Shown here: positions 11,512-23,402 of the stretch, piece after piece | Position numbering within the stretch: the first letter of the stretch is position 1 | Layout: every line of letters starts with the position of its first letter | Assembly (NCBI GenBank): GCA_019426215.1 | Contig: CM033394.1 | Span: 41,972,423 to 42,036,422 of the forward strand | Source: Buddleja alternifolia | Lineage: Eukaryota; Streptophyta; Magnoliopsida; Lamiales; Scrophulariaceae | Reading direction: 5' to 3' | Length of the DNA stretch: 64,000 nucleotides | Program-made: the position numbers and the translations under genes | The notes under the pieces: generated by a model | What the model was told of the DNA's origin: nothing | What the model saw: only the letters and a program-made list of their open reading frames with translations | The model's database searches: none

Positions 11512-12393
11512 TGCTAAAAGTTTGAGAGCTTTTTGAGAGAGAGAGGAATATTTACCTTTGAGAAAGATGAAAATTTTTACAGCAGAGAGAATTTGTGAAA
11601 GTGATAAAATCTGATTGTAAAGACCTTGAAGGGTTTAAATAGAGGCAAAAATTATTGTTTCAATGGCTACGATGTTGACACGTGGTCAGTCAAAGAGTTT
11701 GAATTTTGAAAGGAGTCAAATCTGATACGTTTTTAGGAAATACGGATGCAAAAAGTGCGGTAAAATAGTTTATTAGTTACAAAAAAGCGCGAAATTTTGG
11801 GATCCGCAGTTACCAAATTTATTGAAAAACGTTTGAAAAGATTTGAAATTTTCAGCGTGAAATGCACGCGCCTGATAGGACATTGACACGTAATCAGACT
11901 CATGCAGACCTGAACTGTCTTGGTTTTAGATATATGTCAATAACCGTCAGTTTGATTTGATAGACACGTGTGGGTAATTATCAAATCTAATCTTTTATAC
12001 TTATCCACACGTGATCCTTTTATCGATGAAAACTATGCATGATTTTAAAACAATTTTCTTCGCGTTATCGTGGGAATTTCTTTAACGCTTAAAACTTTTG
12101 GAGAACAGAATTTAATTTTGTAAAGTTTGTGGTAAAGTCAATTGCTTGAATTTAGAAAAGACAATTTTATTTAAAGATTGACTTCGTCATGCATAACGAT
12201 AAGCGCTAGTGATTAATGCATTTAATTTTAAAATATTTTTGATCATAGTCGCTTATAACTTGTTATAAGTACAATTTTAAAGTTCCCCCTAAAATTGATA
12301 ACTTATTTCAGATTTTGTCAAAACGCTTTAGACATAAATATAAGGTGGATTCCCCCTAAATTGTATGCCTATTTAAATATGATGCTTTATGAT
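11512..12393 (-). promoter_or_regulatory. Candidate internal promoter of the accessory gene
   Basis: Non-coding stretch between pol and the accessory ATG. On the minus strand CTATTTAAAC (11642-11633) is a good TATA-like box about 125 nt before the ATG, followed by a pyrimidine-rich leader. Three CACGTG G-box cores lie upstream at 11679-11684, 11965-11970 and 12008-12013, plus ACGT-containing strings near 11885. About 12180-12393 matches the 3' UTR of element 2 (55360-55529), so the extra promoter and gene begin where element 2 runs straight to its polypurine tract. Promoter activity is inference. Confidence 0.5.
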
Positions 12394-15300
12394 TTAAGCG
12401 TTTAAATCGATCATTCCTAATTCACTTCTCAAAGTGAGAAAGCGTTGTTCGTTGAGCGCTTTGGTGAAGATATCTGCCAGTTGTTTGTCAGTGCCAATGA
12501 AGTGCATGGAGATATCTTTCTTTTGAACATGGTCGCGTAAGAAATGGTATCTAATGTCAATGTGTTTAGTTCTAGAATGAAGAACAGGATTTTGAGTCAT
12601 AGCTAAAGCGCTTTGGTTATGACAATGGATTGGGGTAAGACCTAGAATAATTCCATAGTCTCTAAGTTGTTGCCTCATCCAAAGAATCTGTGCACAACAG
12701 CTCCCAGCGGCTTCATATTCTGCCTCAGAGGTAGAAGTCGCTATGGATTGTTGTTTCTTACTATGCCACGAAACTAGTCTATCACCTAGAAATTGACATG
12801 TACCACTAGTACTTTTCCTATCTATTTTGCATCCTGCAAAATCTGCGTCTGAATAACCAATTAGTTCAAAAGGAGAGTCCCGTGGATACCATAAGCCCAC
12901 ATTTTGTGTGCCTTTTAGGTATTTAAGGATTCTCTTGGCAGCATTTAAGTGTGATTCTCTAGGATCAGCTTGAAAGCGTGCACACATGCATACCGAAAAC
13001 ATAATATCTGGTCTACTAGCGGTAAGATAAAGAAGTGATCCAATGATACCTCTATAGTTAGTGATATCAATTTTCTTCCCACTTTCATCTTTATCTAACT
13101 TAAGCGTTTGGCTCATTGAAATTTTTTAAGATGATGCATTTTCCATACCAAATTTCTTAATCATATCTTTTGTATATTTGACTTGGTTTATAAATATTCC
13201 ATTAGGGAGTTGTTTAACTTGTAATCCTAAGAAGAAAGTTAATTCACCCATCAAACTCATTTCAAATTGATCTTGCATCATTTTCGAGAATTTCTCACAC
13301 AATCGCTTATTTGTAGAACAGAATATAATATCATCAACATAAATTTGGACTAAGAGAACATCTTCATTATGGGTAATTTTAAATAACGTTGTGTCAACGC
13401 TGCCTTTTGAAAAGCCTTTACCAATAAGGAAGATAGAGAGAGTGTCATACCATGCTCTTGGTGCTTGTTTAAGACCATAGAGTGCCTTATCCTGCTTATA
13501 GACCATACTTTTGCCATGGTTGTTGATGAATCCTGGAGGTTGCTCCACATAGACTTCTTCTTGGAGTTTACCATTCAAGAATGCACTCTTCACGTCCATT
13601 TGATATACCGTGAATTTGTTGAATGCGGCAAACACTAGGAACATACGAATCGCTTCAAGACGGGCTACTGGGGCGTATGTTTCATCAAAATCAAATCCCT
13701 CTTCTTGACAATAACCCTGAGCGACTAGTTTGGCTTTGTTTCATATAACAATGCCATCTTCGTCCATCTTGTTCCTAAAAACCCATCTAGTTCCAATAAC
13801 TCCTTGATGAGTTGGCCTTGATACTAGCGTCCAAACCTTGCTTCTCTCAAATTGGTTAAGCTCTTCTTGCATCACTTCAACCCAACTTGAATCATTAAGC
13901 GCTTCATCCACTTTCTTTGGTTCTATCTGAGATAAGAAACTTGCGAACATGGCCTCATTAAGTGTAGCTGACCTAGTTCTAACAGGTGCTTCCATATCTC
14001 CAATTACTAGCTCTGGTGGATGGTCTCTAAGCCATTTACGGTCTGGTTGGAAAGGGTTGAGAGACTCTTGGTCAACAGTCACTTGATCCCTATTGGTCTC
14101 TGGCGCAGTCGCTTCATCATTCACAGTTCCAGTTTGCTCTTGATGATCATTCTCTTCATGATCATCAGCGACTCTCACTTTACCATTATTTGTAACCTCA
14201 CGAGTAACCTTAGGAATAGGCACAAAGATCTCATCATCAGCGTCATCATCACTGTTATCATCAAGGTTAATTTGTGACGCTTGTTGGGCAAGATCTTCAA
14301 TTCCTACATCATCAGGATTAACCTTACTCGGTTCTTGGTTAGCATCATCAAACACAACATGAATGGATTCTTCAACCTTCGATTTGATCTTATTTAAGAT
14401 GCGAAAACTCTTTCCATTCTTGGCATAGACGAGAAAGATTCCCTCATCCGCTTTAGGATCAAAAGTCTTTAGGCTGTGGGATACATTATTATGAATGAAA
14501 CATTTTGAACCAAATACATGAAAATATGAGACGTTTGGCTTACGTCCCTTCCACAACTCATATGGAGTCTTCTCATGTTGCTTGTTGATCATACACCGGT
14601 TCTGAGTGTAGCAAGCTGTGTTGATAGCTTCGGCCCAAAACCTTTGAGGCAGCTTAGACTCTGCAAGCATTGTCCTAGTGGCTTCTTTAAGCGTTCTGTT
14701 CCGTCGCTTAGCAACTCCATTTTGTTGAGGTGTTCTAGGGGCAGAGTACTCATGAAGTATTCCAAAATCTGTACAAAACTTCTCAACAATTTGGTTAGTA
14801 AATTCAGTTCCTCTATCGCTTCTAATTCTCGTTACTTTTAGATCTTTTGAATTTTGCAATTAACGGATTAGCGCTGTGAGCTTGATACTAGTTTCATCTT
14901 TGGTCGCTAGAAATTCTACCCATGTATAGCGAGAGAAATCATCGACTATTACTAGCGAGTACTTTTTACCACTAACACTCATGATTTGAATAGGACCAAG
15001 CAAATCTAGATGCAATAGTTCAAGAACTCTAGAAGTAGATAGACATGGTTTCTTCTTAAAAGATGATTTAACTTGTTTACCCATTTGACATGCATCACAT
15101 AAGCGATTCTTTTGAAAGGAACCCTTAGGTAATCCCTCTACAAGATTTAGCGATATTAACTAAGAGATTGCCTTAAAGTTGAGGTGATTCATTTTTCTAT
15201 GCCATAACCAACCCAATTCATTTTGATTTTTAGCAATAAAGCATGTGGGGTTGTTATCAAATGTAGAATCCCAATCCACTAAATACACATTATTTGTTCT

Positions 15301-15636
15301 TTTTCCTCTTAATTTAGTAGACTTAGTCTTAGTGTTGTTGACATAGCAGAAGTCGCTTGAAAAATTAACATCAAAGCCTTTATCACAGAATTGACTAATG
15401 CTCAACAGATTATGTTTAAGACCCTCAACATAATATACATCACTGATCATAATGTTCCCCCTATGCATGATACCTATACCTTTGGTTTTACCTTTGGAGT
15501 TATCACCGAATATAACTTGAGGACCGTTGGTTGTACGATAGTTGATCAAGAGATCCTTTGAGCCAGTCATGTGCCTTGACGACCCACTATTGATGTACCA
15601 AACTGAAGTATCGGTGTTGGCTCTAGGTACCTGCAT
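12394..15636 (-). pseudogene. Copia pol (PR-IN-RT-RNase H) of element 1
   Basis: One reading frame of 1081 codons with four internal stops: TAG 15160-15162, TAA 14860-14862, TGA 13741-13743, TAA 13126-13128; no frameshift is needed. Protease motif reads WYINSG (codon 15591-15589 AAT) instead of the usual Asp-Ser-Gly. GAG-pre-integrase ends in LWHRKMNHL. Integrase has DLLGPI, SDRGTEF and then NGVAKRRNR, with Lys (codon 14709-14707) in place of the catalytic Glu. RT has [11 protein letters not shown]; RNase H has YSDADFAGC, STSEAEYEAA and the terminal KHIDIRYHF block. Known family: makes the cDNA and integrates it. Both lost catalytic acids are single G-to-A changes. Confidence 0.93.
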
Positions 15637-15667
15637 TTAAAGGGCAGTTCTAATTCTTCTTAGGTAC
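15631..15667 (-). other. 37-nt GT...AG segment between gag and pol, element 1
   Basis: On the minus strand gag ends inside this segment (TAG 15652-15650). It starts GTACCTAAG and ends TTTAAATGCAG, immediately followed by another GTACCTAG. Pol lies one nucleotide out of the gag frame; removing exactly these 37 nt would put gag and pol in one frame. Element 2 has the equivalent 38-nt segment. Splicing, or recombination/slippage between the GTACCT repeats, is inference; 37 nt is short for a plant intron. Confidence 0.55.
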
Positions 15668-17871
15668 CCATGTTGTTTTGGGTCCTTCAACGTTAGTAGC
15701 TTTGGTTTGAATTAAAACTTTCGGAACCCATATTTGCCTTGTCTTCATTACGGGAAGATTGGCCTTCTTGGGTTTCGGTTTGTGTTGTGTGTGCTTTTTG
15801 GGTGTATAGTAATATCCCCGATTATAATAGTAATCATAATCGTAATCATAGTCGTAATCATCATTATCATAGTATCGATAATATGATCTTGACTGTCTTG
15901 GATATTGACGCTGGTATTTCCTTGGCGCTGGCTTGGGTTGCACTTTTGGTGCTGAACGCTTAGCGCTTGATTCACAGTGTTCAGGCTGACCTTTAGCCTT
16001 TTGAGCGTTTGGATGAACCCCTTTTTGTGAATCATTTGCTTTAGCTTTACCCTTGCCTGAGTCAGCTTTAGCTTTCTCATTTGGCCTCGTACCGTTGTCG
16101 CTAGGTTCATTTAGCATTTGACTTTGTGAACTTTTCTCAACAAAGAGAACACCCTTTTCTTTGTTGTTTGCCATAACATTAGATTTATTTGGTTGTTTAC
16201 CGAATTTATTGTATCCTAAACCGGTCTTTTCACCATATAATCTAGTTACCTCAGTCACATTATCCAACTTTCTAGAAGCTTTTGATAATGATGAGATGAG
16301 CTGCTCTGATTTAGCAAGTCTAGCGATCAAATCAGCTTCTCTCTTAACTATTATATCAAGATCGCTTTTCAATTGAATAATCTCACTCTCAAGTGATTGG
16401 TTCTTCTCAATGCATTGTTGTTGAACTTTCAACTCTGCTTTGAGCGTTACTTTATCTCTTGTGAGTGATGAGATAATAGCGAGATCATTTTGATATATTT
16501 TGGCGGCCTCTTGATAATCTTTATAATATTCATTAACTTTGTCAAGTAATTCATCATAAGAAAGAGGATGAGATAATTTATTGGTTACCTCTGGTAGCGA
16601 TTTGTCAGACGCTTCATCTTCTCTTGCTATGAGATAGATCAACGCTGAGTCGCTTGTAGGCTCATCATCCCTACTTTCATCTGATGATTCCAAGTCCTCT
16701 TCAGGTGCGGAAAATGGTTCAGATTCCGCTAGCAAACCTTGTCGGCGAAGGTTGCTCCTGAATTGGTTTCTATCCACATAGTCTTGCCTTGTGGGCTTAG
16801 ACACATTTGGATAAGGGCAATTTACCTGGTAGTGCCCTGGTTTCCTGCAATTATAACACAAATTAGTTTTCATTTTTTGTTCAGTGGATATCACTTTGAT
16901 CCAACTGGCACTGAAAGATTCTGTGTAGGAGATGGAGGTGCTTGATATGGAACTGGCGCAACTGGTTGAGGTGCTGAGTACACTGGCGCTTGATACTGAG
17001 GCGCTGGTGCTGAGGAAGGAGTTTGAAATGAAGTTTGTCCAATAGGATTTCTCTTTTCATATCTTAGAAATTTCTTGAATTTCTTGACTAATAAGACCAT
17101 TTCCTTTTCTTCATTTGATTCCACTGTTTTAACCTCACTAACCGCTTTACCCTTATTTTTGGTGGTAGCGATTAAAGCTCCTGATTCAGTCGCTGAAGTT
17201 GTTGTGTCGCTGACTTCACCTAACTCGAATTCAAACGCCTTTAACTCTGAAAACACATGTTCTGGAGTAAGAGTCTCCAAAGTTTGTGATTCTCTCATTG
17301 CAATTGTCTTGATCAAGTATTTACTTGGAAGACTTCTGAAAATCTTATTAACCATTTCCTTGTTGGTTAATTCTTTGTCTAATGACGCTCACTCGGTAAT
17401 GAGCAAGGTAAATCTTGCGTCCAATTGTTCTAACGTCTCATTGGGCTGTATTTTGAAATGCTCGAATCTTTGCATGGCTATGGAGAGCTTGTTTTCCTTC
17501 ATTTGTACTGAACCTTCGCACACAATGGCCAACTTATCCCATATTTCTTTGGAGGTTTTACATTGCTTGATCTTGTTGAACAATGCATCGTTATCTCCTA
17601 GCGCTGAGTAAAGTGAACTTCGTCCAACATTATCCAGATTAGCTCTTTTTCTATCCTCTGGCGTCCATTCTATCTTAGGTTTCTCGACATAACCATCTGG
17701 AGTAGCCTCGGTCGCTCCAGGGGCTCGAGTTACAACTTTCATAATCTGAATGGGGCCTTCTGTAATCACATCACACATTTCATTATCGCATGAACATAAA
17801 TATGCGAATGCTCTAAGTTTCCAAGAATCTTAGTTTGATTCTACCAACTTAGGCATTTTATTGAAAGCCAT
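15650..17871 (-). pseudogene. Copia gag of element 1
   Basis: Starts at ATG 17871 (same start context as element 2, MAF-x-K-x-PKL). Domains: copia gag polyprotein (UBN2-like) to about 17250; Pro/Gln/Ala-rich linker; CCHC zinc knuckle CYNCRKPGHYQVNC just after 16850; acidic segment; long coiled coil around 16430-16200; Lys-rich segment; and a Tyr/Asp tract (repeated DY) around 15870-15800. Lesions: TAA 17832-17830, TGA 17391-17389 and a frameshift near 16893. Gag would form the virus-like particle and bind RNA. Confidence 0.88.
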
Positions 17872-17970
17872 AATGAGATGTTTTTATAGAGAGATTTTTT
17901 AAAAGCGATTAAAAAAAATGGATCTGTAAAAGCAGTTACGCTAAAAAACGCTTAGGTTTCTACTTCAACC

Positions 17971-17982
17971 GCTTTGATACCA
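17971..17982 (-). promoter_or_regulatory. Primer-binding site, element 1
   Basis: Minus strand TGGTATCAAAGC, one mismatch from the TGGTATCAGAGC usually matched to initiator Met-tRNA in copia elements, two bases inside the 5' LTR. Confidence 0.85.
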
Positions 17983-17984
17983 CT

Positions 17985-19494
17985 TGGTGGTCCCAAGTGG
18001 CATACGAAAGGGTCTAGAAGGGAGGGGGGTTGAATAGACCCTGAAGTCTTTTCAACTTCAAAAATTTCATATCACTTTAAAGGTTTGAACGCTTTGAATA
18101 ACTGAGCGCTTGGGTCAGACGCTTCAGAAAAGTTAACTTAGACTCATTGATTTTAGCAGTTTACCAAAGTAGGGCAACACTTAGATCGCTTAATCAGGGT
18201 TAGCACAGCGGAAATGAGTTTTAGCGTTCTTTTAGTTAATTTAATCGCTTTGCACTTTAACTTGTCTCTTTCAAAGATAAATGATGTAATAAAAATAATA
18301 ATAAGACAAATAAAATAAATGACACAAGATATATAAGGTTCACTGGGTAGTGTACTCCCAGCTACGTCCTTCTTCTCCTTTTTCACTTGGAGGAATTTTA
18401 CTAGAATGATTTTCGAAGAGTCACACAGAGACTTCTACACAATAGTAAAGGGTGAAAATGATCTTAGGCTCCTTGATCACACAGACTTCAGCACCAATAA
18501 AGATTGTCTTCTTCAAGCTTCTCTCACTCAGAAATACTGCCTGAAAGGGTTCAATCAACTTTTCTCACACAGATGAAAGGTTGAGGTTTGTCAATAGGGT
18601 TTTGTTTGTTTTTTGAAAAGATCAAACAACTTGGAATATCTCAGTTGAAATTTGAGTTTCTTCTTTGGAAGATGTTTGAGATATTTTTTACTGTTGGAAT
18701 GTAGATGAAAAGCTTGAAAGATTTGGCTATGGAGTTTCTAAGCTTTTTTTCTCAGAAAATGTGCGTAAGATTTTTGGCAATAGTTTTTCTTCTCTTTTTC
18801 GTACGTATCTTGTGTATTTTTAGGGTTTGCTGGGGTAAGGTATTTATAGGCAATTTCTTGGGATCTGTCCGTTGGACACATGTAGGAGCGTGCCTCTCAC
18901 AGGGCGCGTGAGTATACCTTTTCTCTGACATTTCTGAAAATTCGCTGAAGCCGATTGGACGGGAGCAGCTGAAATTCTGAATTTTCCTGACAGTCTGGTC
19001 AAAAGATGGTTTGTCCACAAGTCACATTGGCTTATCACATTTAATGCTCTTATCAGGCATTTAATGCATTTTGAATTTAATTCCCGTTGGAAATAAATGC
19101 CCGTTGAATGATTGCATTTAAGTCCTTCATGACTTGAGGATTTATTTCAGGTGAATCTGACATAAGTCGCTTGAGGGATTTCGAGCGCTCCTGGAATGAG
19201 ATCTTTTAGCGTTTGACAGACGCTAAGAAGAAAAACTTTTTCTCCGGTTGACTTCAAACGCTAGTCTTCAACTTCTTCTCTAATAGACTCACCTAGAATT
19301 CTACTAGCGATTCAGTCGCTTAAGACTTAGTCTAAGTTCTACAAAGATAAAAATTACAAGCCTATAATAAATTATAACATTCAAACGCTTATACATCATT
19401 CTATGAAAAAAGGAAACTTACATTGTATTTTTGGGGTCTAACATTGAATCCTATCTTGTCATCATCAAAACATCTAACATGAAATTTCCTAACA
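17985..19494 (-). repeat. 5' LTR of element 1
   Basis: Bounded by TGGTGGTCCC at the left (element 2 has TGTTGGTCCC) and ...TTCCTAACA at the right; 1510 bp. Minus-strand TATA box CCTATAAATA at 18850-18841. Rich in the motif ACGCTT/AAGCGT. The partner 3' LTR is absent from the window. Confidence 0.85.
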
Positions 19495-19654
19495 ATACTT
19501 CTAAATTAGGTCCCAACATCTTTACAATAATCGTAGGTCTTTCTTTTGGATTTTCAACCATATAAGATTCGTAGATAGTGGAGGATAATAGATTTAGATA
19601 AGCTGAGTTTTCCAAAACTGCGCAAAACTGTTAGATTTGATTGAGGTACTTTAA

Positions 19655-21390
19655 ATGGCTTCTTCCCAAGAAACCAGCGTTGAGCTTAGCTCTGTCATGC
19701 AGCTCCTCTCGGGGAGACTACCACCCCCACCTCCGGTGACAGGCGTTGAGCTTAGCTCCATCATGCAACCACTCTCGGGGGGACTACCACCACCACTTTC
19801 AGTGACCTTGGGATTACCACCATTGCCAGATCTGTGTGTCCCACCACCGCGGGTCTATATGCACCGACAAGGAGTGAGTGATATGGTTTTACCCTCTCTA
19901 CACGAGCCTCCAATGACCATGATTGATACCCCTTTAGGAGCGGTTTCATCAGTCTTGATTTCAAATCTTGAGCCATTGCCACAAGGAAATACGCTCCTTG
20001 GTGGCGTAGATGAGTCAAGGAAACAAGGAAGGATGGAGACTGAACTATCCCTTACACCACTAGGGGCTAGGTTGGCTCTAAACCCACTTGAAAGTGCGAC
20101 TCCTCTGTTTGAACAATGGGGACGCCTCTTCGCTGCTGCAGTGACATCTATGTTCCACAGTAATGGCTCTCTATCATTAGCATTGCCACCGGAGGTGGCT
20201 CTGACCCCACTTCTATCAGCTATCCAGGATTAGCTATCTTGCCACGTCCAGGAGCTAGCTTAGGAGGATTACCATCAGCTGTCCCTCTGCCTATTTTAGG
20301 GTCAGCTACCCTGCCATTTCCAGGAGCTAATTCTGGAGGATTTTAACTCGCTACCTCTGAACCGGCCCGGTACGTTCCCCAGTCAGTAACTATGGGGGCA
20401 TTGCCACCCATCCTTCCGAGAATGAATGTGGTAACTAACTTACCAATGGCTCCAGGGAACCCTTCCCCAGAGTTTTTCTCAAATAATTTGGGGAGGCCTT
20501 TTTTATCATAGACGACCTCGTTTTCACCTCCTCAATGGATATATTGGACACAAGAAGCTAGAAATAGCACGCAGGGAGCTATTCAACATGGAGGGCATCA
20601 TAACGTCCAATGGAAGCCCCAAGTTGATATGAGAGAAAGGTTTGAAAACTTACAAGAAAAAATTAAAGAAACGAGGCAACGGATGGATGGAAATGCACCC
20701 TCCTCACAAAAAGGATTCCCTAGTTGATGGTTTGCCTGACAATTTTTAGGATCCTAATATCATAGAATATGATGGATCCTCTGACCCCACGAAAAACTTA
20801 TGGAAATTTGAGAACTGTGCATTACTTCATCAGTACACTGATGAAGTGAAATGTCAAGTGTTCCTAACGACTTTAACACGAGCTGCCCAACAGTGGTATA
20901 ACCAGCTGGCACCTAATTCCATTCATTATTTTGAGGAATTCAGCTCGATGTTCTTGCATTAGTTCGCTAGCAGTAAGAAATATCAGAAAACATCACTAAG
21001 CCTTTTTCACATGCGTCAGGGAGTTAATGAGTCGTTGAGAGAATATATAAGACGATTCAATACAGCTGCCTTGGAGGTTCCATCAGCTAGTCCCGAGGTG
21101 TTGTCTAATGCCTTTGCGCAGGGATTGAAAGACGAAAACTTTTTTTCGATCTCTAGCTAAGAAGCCGGTATCCGACTTTGATAACCTGTTAGCTCGAGCA
21201 GAAAAGTATGTGAACATGGAAGAGGCCACGAGAATGAAAGAAGCTGAAGCCGGTGGGTAAGCTGGGACCTAAATGGGAAGGTCCCTATAAGATCACTCGA
21301 ATTCTTAGCCAAGGAGCTTACACGAAACTATCAAGAACGTGGAATGTGCACAACTTGTGAAAGTTCTACACCTAGCAAAGGATGGGGAGG
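19655..21390 (+). pseudogene. Gypsy gag remnant joined to an integrase C-terminal tail
   Basis: 19655-20233 is an open Pro/Leu-rich N-terminal gag segment with a tandem duplication of a 22-residue unit (GVELSS...LPPP). After several stops, about 20745-21255 encodes a retrotransposon gag domain (YDGSSDPTKNLWKFENCALL, then AAQQWYNQL, REYIRRFN, LARAEKYVNMEEA) as in Tat/Retand-type Ty3/gypsy elements. At about 21257 it passes directly into the integrase C-terminal signature LGPKWEGPYKITRIL (another frame), so protease, RT, RNase H and the integrase core are missing. Internal deletion derivative; not a host gene. Confidence 0.78.
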
Positions 21391-23394
21391 ATCTCAAAAG
21401 TTAGTTGTTTTGTTCCTTCTTCGTTATTGTTTTTCTTTGCTTTGATGTGTTTAGTTATGTTAGGATTAATAAATGTGTTCACTGATATTATGTGATGAGT
21501 TAGTTTTGTGATAGTCTTTTTGATGATTGCTATGTTAAGTGAAGTTAATGCATTATGAAAATTGTCTGTTATATGAATTACTTGTAGTTTAATTTTTATT
21601 TATACTCTTTCCTTAGCAAACTTTTAATGTGCATCAACGCATGAGGAGCATCTTTATTCATTTCATTATGCATTAATACATCACCATCTTCGTTACACCT
21701 AAAAAGCCCTGTGAAAACCAGGCACCTAAAAAGCCCTGTGAAAAATCAGGCACTCCAAAAGCCCTTAATACGGTTCAATTTCCACACCAAGAAAATAGTG
21801 TCAAGCTAACCACGATTTATAAGTTGAATTATGAAAAATAAGGATTACTAAGCAATTTATGACTAAAAGTAGAAGAAAATCGCAGCTATTATTTTTATTG
21901 AATTTTTCGGAGGATGACTACAATGAATATAGTAATTTTTTAAGGACCAGTGAATGTAAAAAATACAAGAATCATTCCTCCCATATTTATAAGGCCCCTT
22001 GGCCGAATTTCCTCTTATTTTGGGGTTGCTGGAGCCAATTTCGGATAATGTGGAGATGTATGAGAATTATCTCCTTGTTTTTAGGAAATCTAGTTGTTAA
22101 GTGATTTGGTAGCTAGCTATCATTCCTTGAGTTAGCTAGCTCTCCTTTGTTTATCTCCTAGCTTACCTTCTAGCTTGCTTCCTAGTCTGCCTTCCTTTTT
22201 ATTTTTGTGGAAAGTGATATTTTGCGTCCACGTCAAGTACATTATTTGATCTAATTTTTTTTAACTCAATTTAAAAATGAGATAAAGGCGTCATGTGGAA
22301 TTTGCAGTGACTATACCACTAAAAATTAATTTAATTGCCATGAAACTATTGAAGCTCACTGGGGCATATAGTTTAACTCGATCATCGTAACTCTGCTAAT
22401 ATACTAGGAAGTAAGCTATGGTCCCCATTAGATCAAGCATTATGGAATTCACCCTCGTTAAGTGGTGAGTTTTATGTTATCGGTGATATTCGGTCATGAC
22501 ATTCGAGTGAACAGATAGAGATTTAGCTACTTAGATTACCGTGTTGTGGTTATTCTTTGATTTGAGGCGATGCTCGTGTTTAATAGAGTTATAGAATTTC
22601 CGATCGTCTACCCACAAAACAAATACATATAGTGATTATAATAAGATAAATATTATTGGACATGTCATATGATTAGCAATACGAAATCTGAAAGAAGAAT
22701 TCATTACAAAATAAGTGGTATAAATCATCTTGATCATATGATTAATTGATTCGGATGGACTTATGTTTGGACTAGAGTTCTGGAAGGGGCATGCAGAGAC
22801 TTTAGTAGTCAACGACTTTTCTTCATTCAAACCACTGACGCACTTTAACTAATTGGTTGTGGCCTTGTCGCATGTCTTTTTCATGATGATCAGTATTTGA
22901 GGAAAAGACAGAAGCGAAGAAAGAGGAAAGGCATTGTTAAATATATTGTACTTAAATTGATATTTTGACGTAATGATATAATGGTTTCATTTTTTTTTTA
23001 AAAAGCATAAATTATATTTTAGGAGTGATATAATTTATCAAAGTCACGATATAATAATAATAATCAACGTACATAACAAACCCAAATACATATAAATAAT
23101 TACTACAAAAGTAATTATGATTTTTATGAAATTTCAACTCCCACAATCTCTATAAATAACTTCCTAACATCAATTAGCCTACGTGAATCTCTGGCAAAGC
23201 TTTAAAATATCTCTTACAAATCACAAATACATAAGGTGCATTGATCCAAAATTTAATCCCTTTATAACTTTATCTGGAATAAGATTTTATTATAAAATCA
23301 TATGATATAATTAAAGAAAAAACATGTGGGAAGCCATGTCCCCTAAAGAATATAATGCACCAAATAATTCAGTTTCCTTTTTCCCTCTCTCCCC
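21391..23394. other. Non-coding remnants; tandem repeat and duplicated flank copy
   Basis: No gene seen. About 21696-21770 holds two and a half copies of a ~28-bp unit (CACCTAAAAAGCCCTGTGAA) as found in Tat-type 3' regions. About 22480-23015 is a diverged copy of the non-coding unit found at 34.7-36.9 kb and 62.7-64 kb (shared GAAGGGG, TTCATTCAAACCA, GTGGCCTTG, GTAATGATATAAT strings). Confidence 0.55.
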
Positions 23395-23402
23395 CCTATA
23401 CA

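Larger units (their letters stand above)
7675..19494 (-). mobile_element. Element 1: SIRE-like Ty1/copia retrotransposon, 3' truncated
   Basis: Reading on the minus strand: 5' LTR 19494-17985, PBS 17982-17971, gag from 17871, pol 15636-12394 in the copia order PR-IN-RT-RH, about 0.9 kb of non-coding DNA, then an additional gene from 11511 to about 7680. No 3' LTR or clear polypurine tract is found at the left end, so the copy was truncated there. The long LTR, coiled-coil gag and extra ORF behind pol match the SIRE/Maximus type of copia (known family trait; lineage assignment is inference). All three genes carry nonsense or frameshift lesions, so the copy is dead. Confidence 0.85.
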
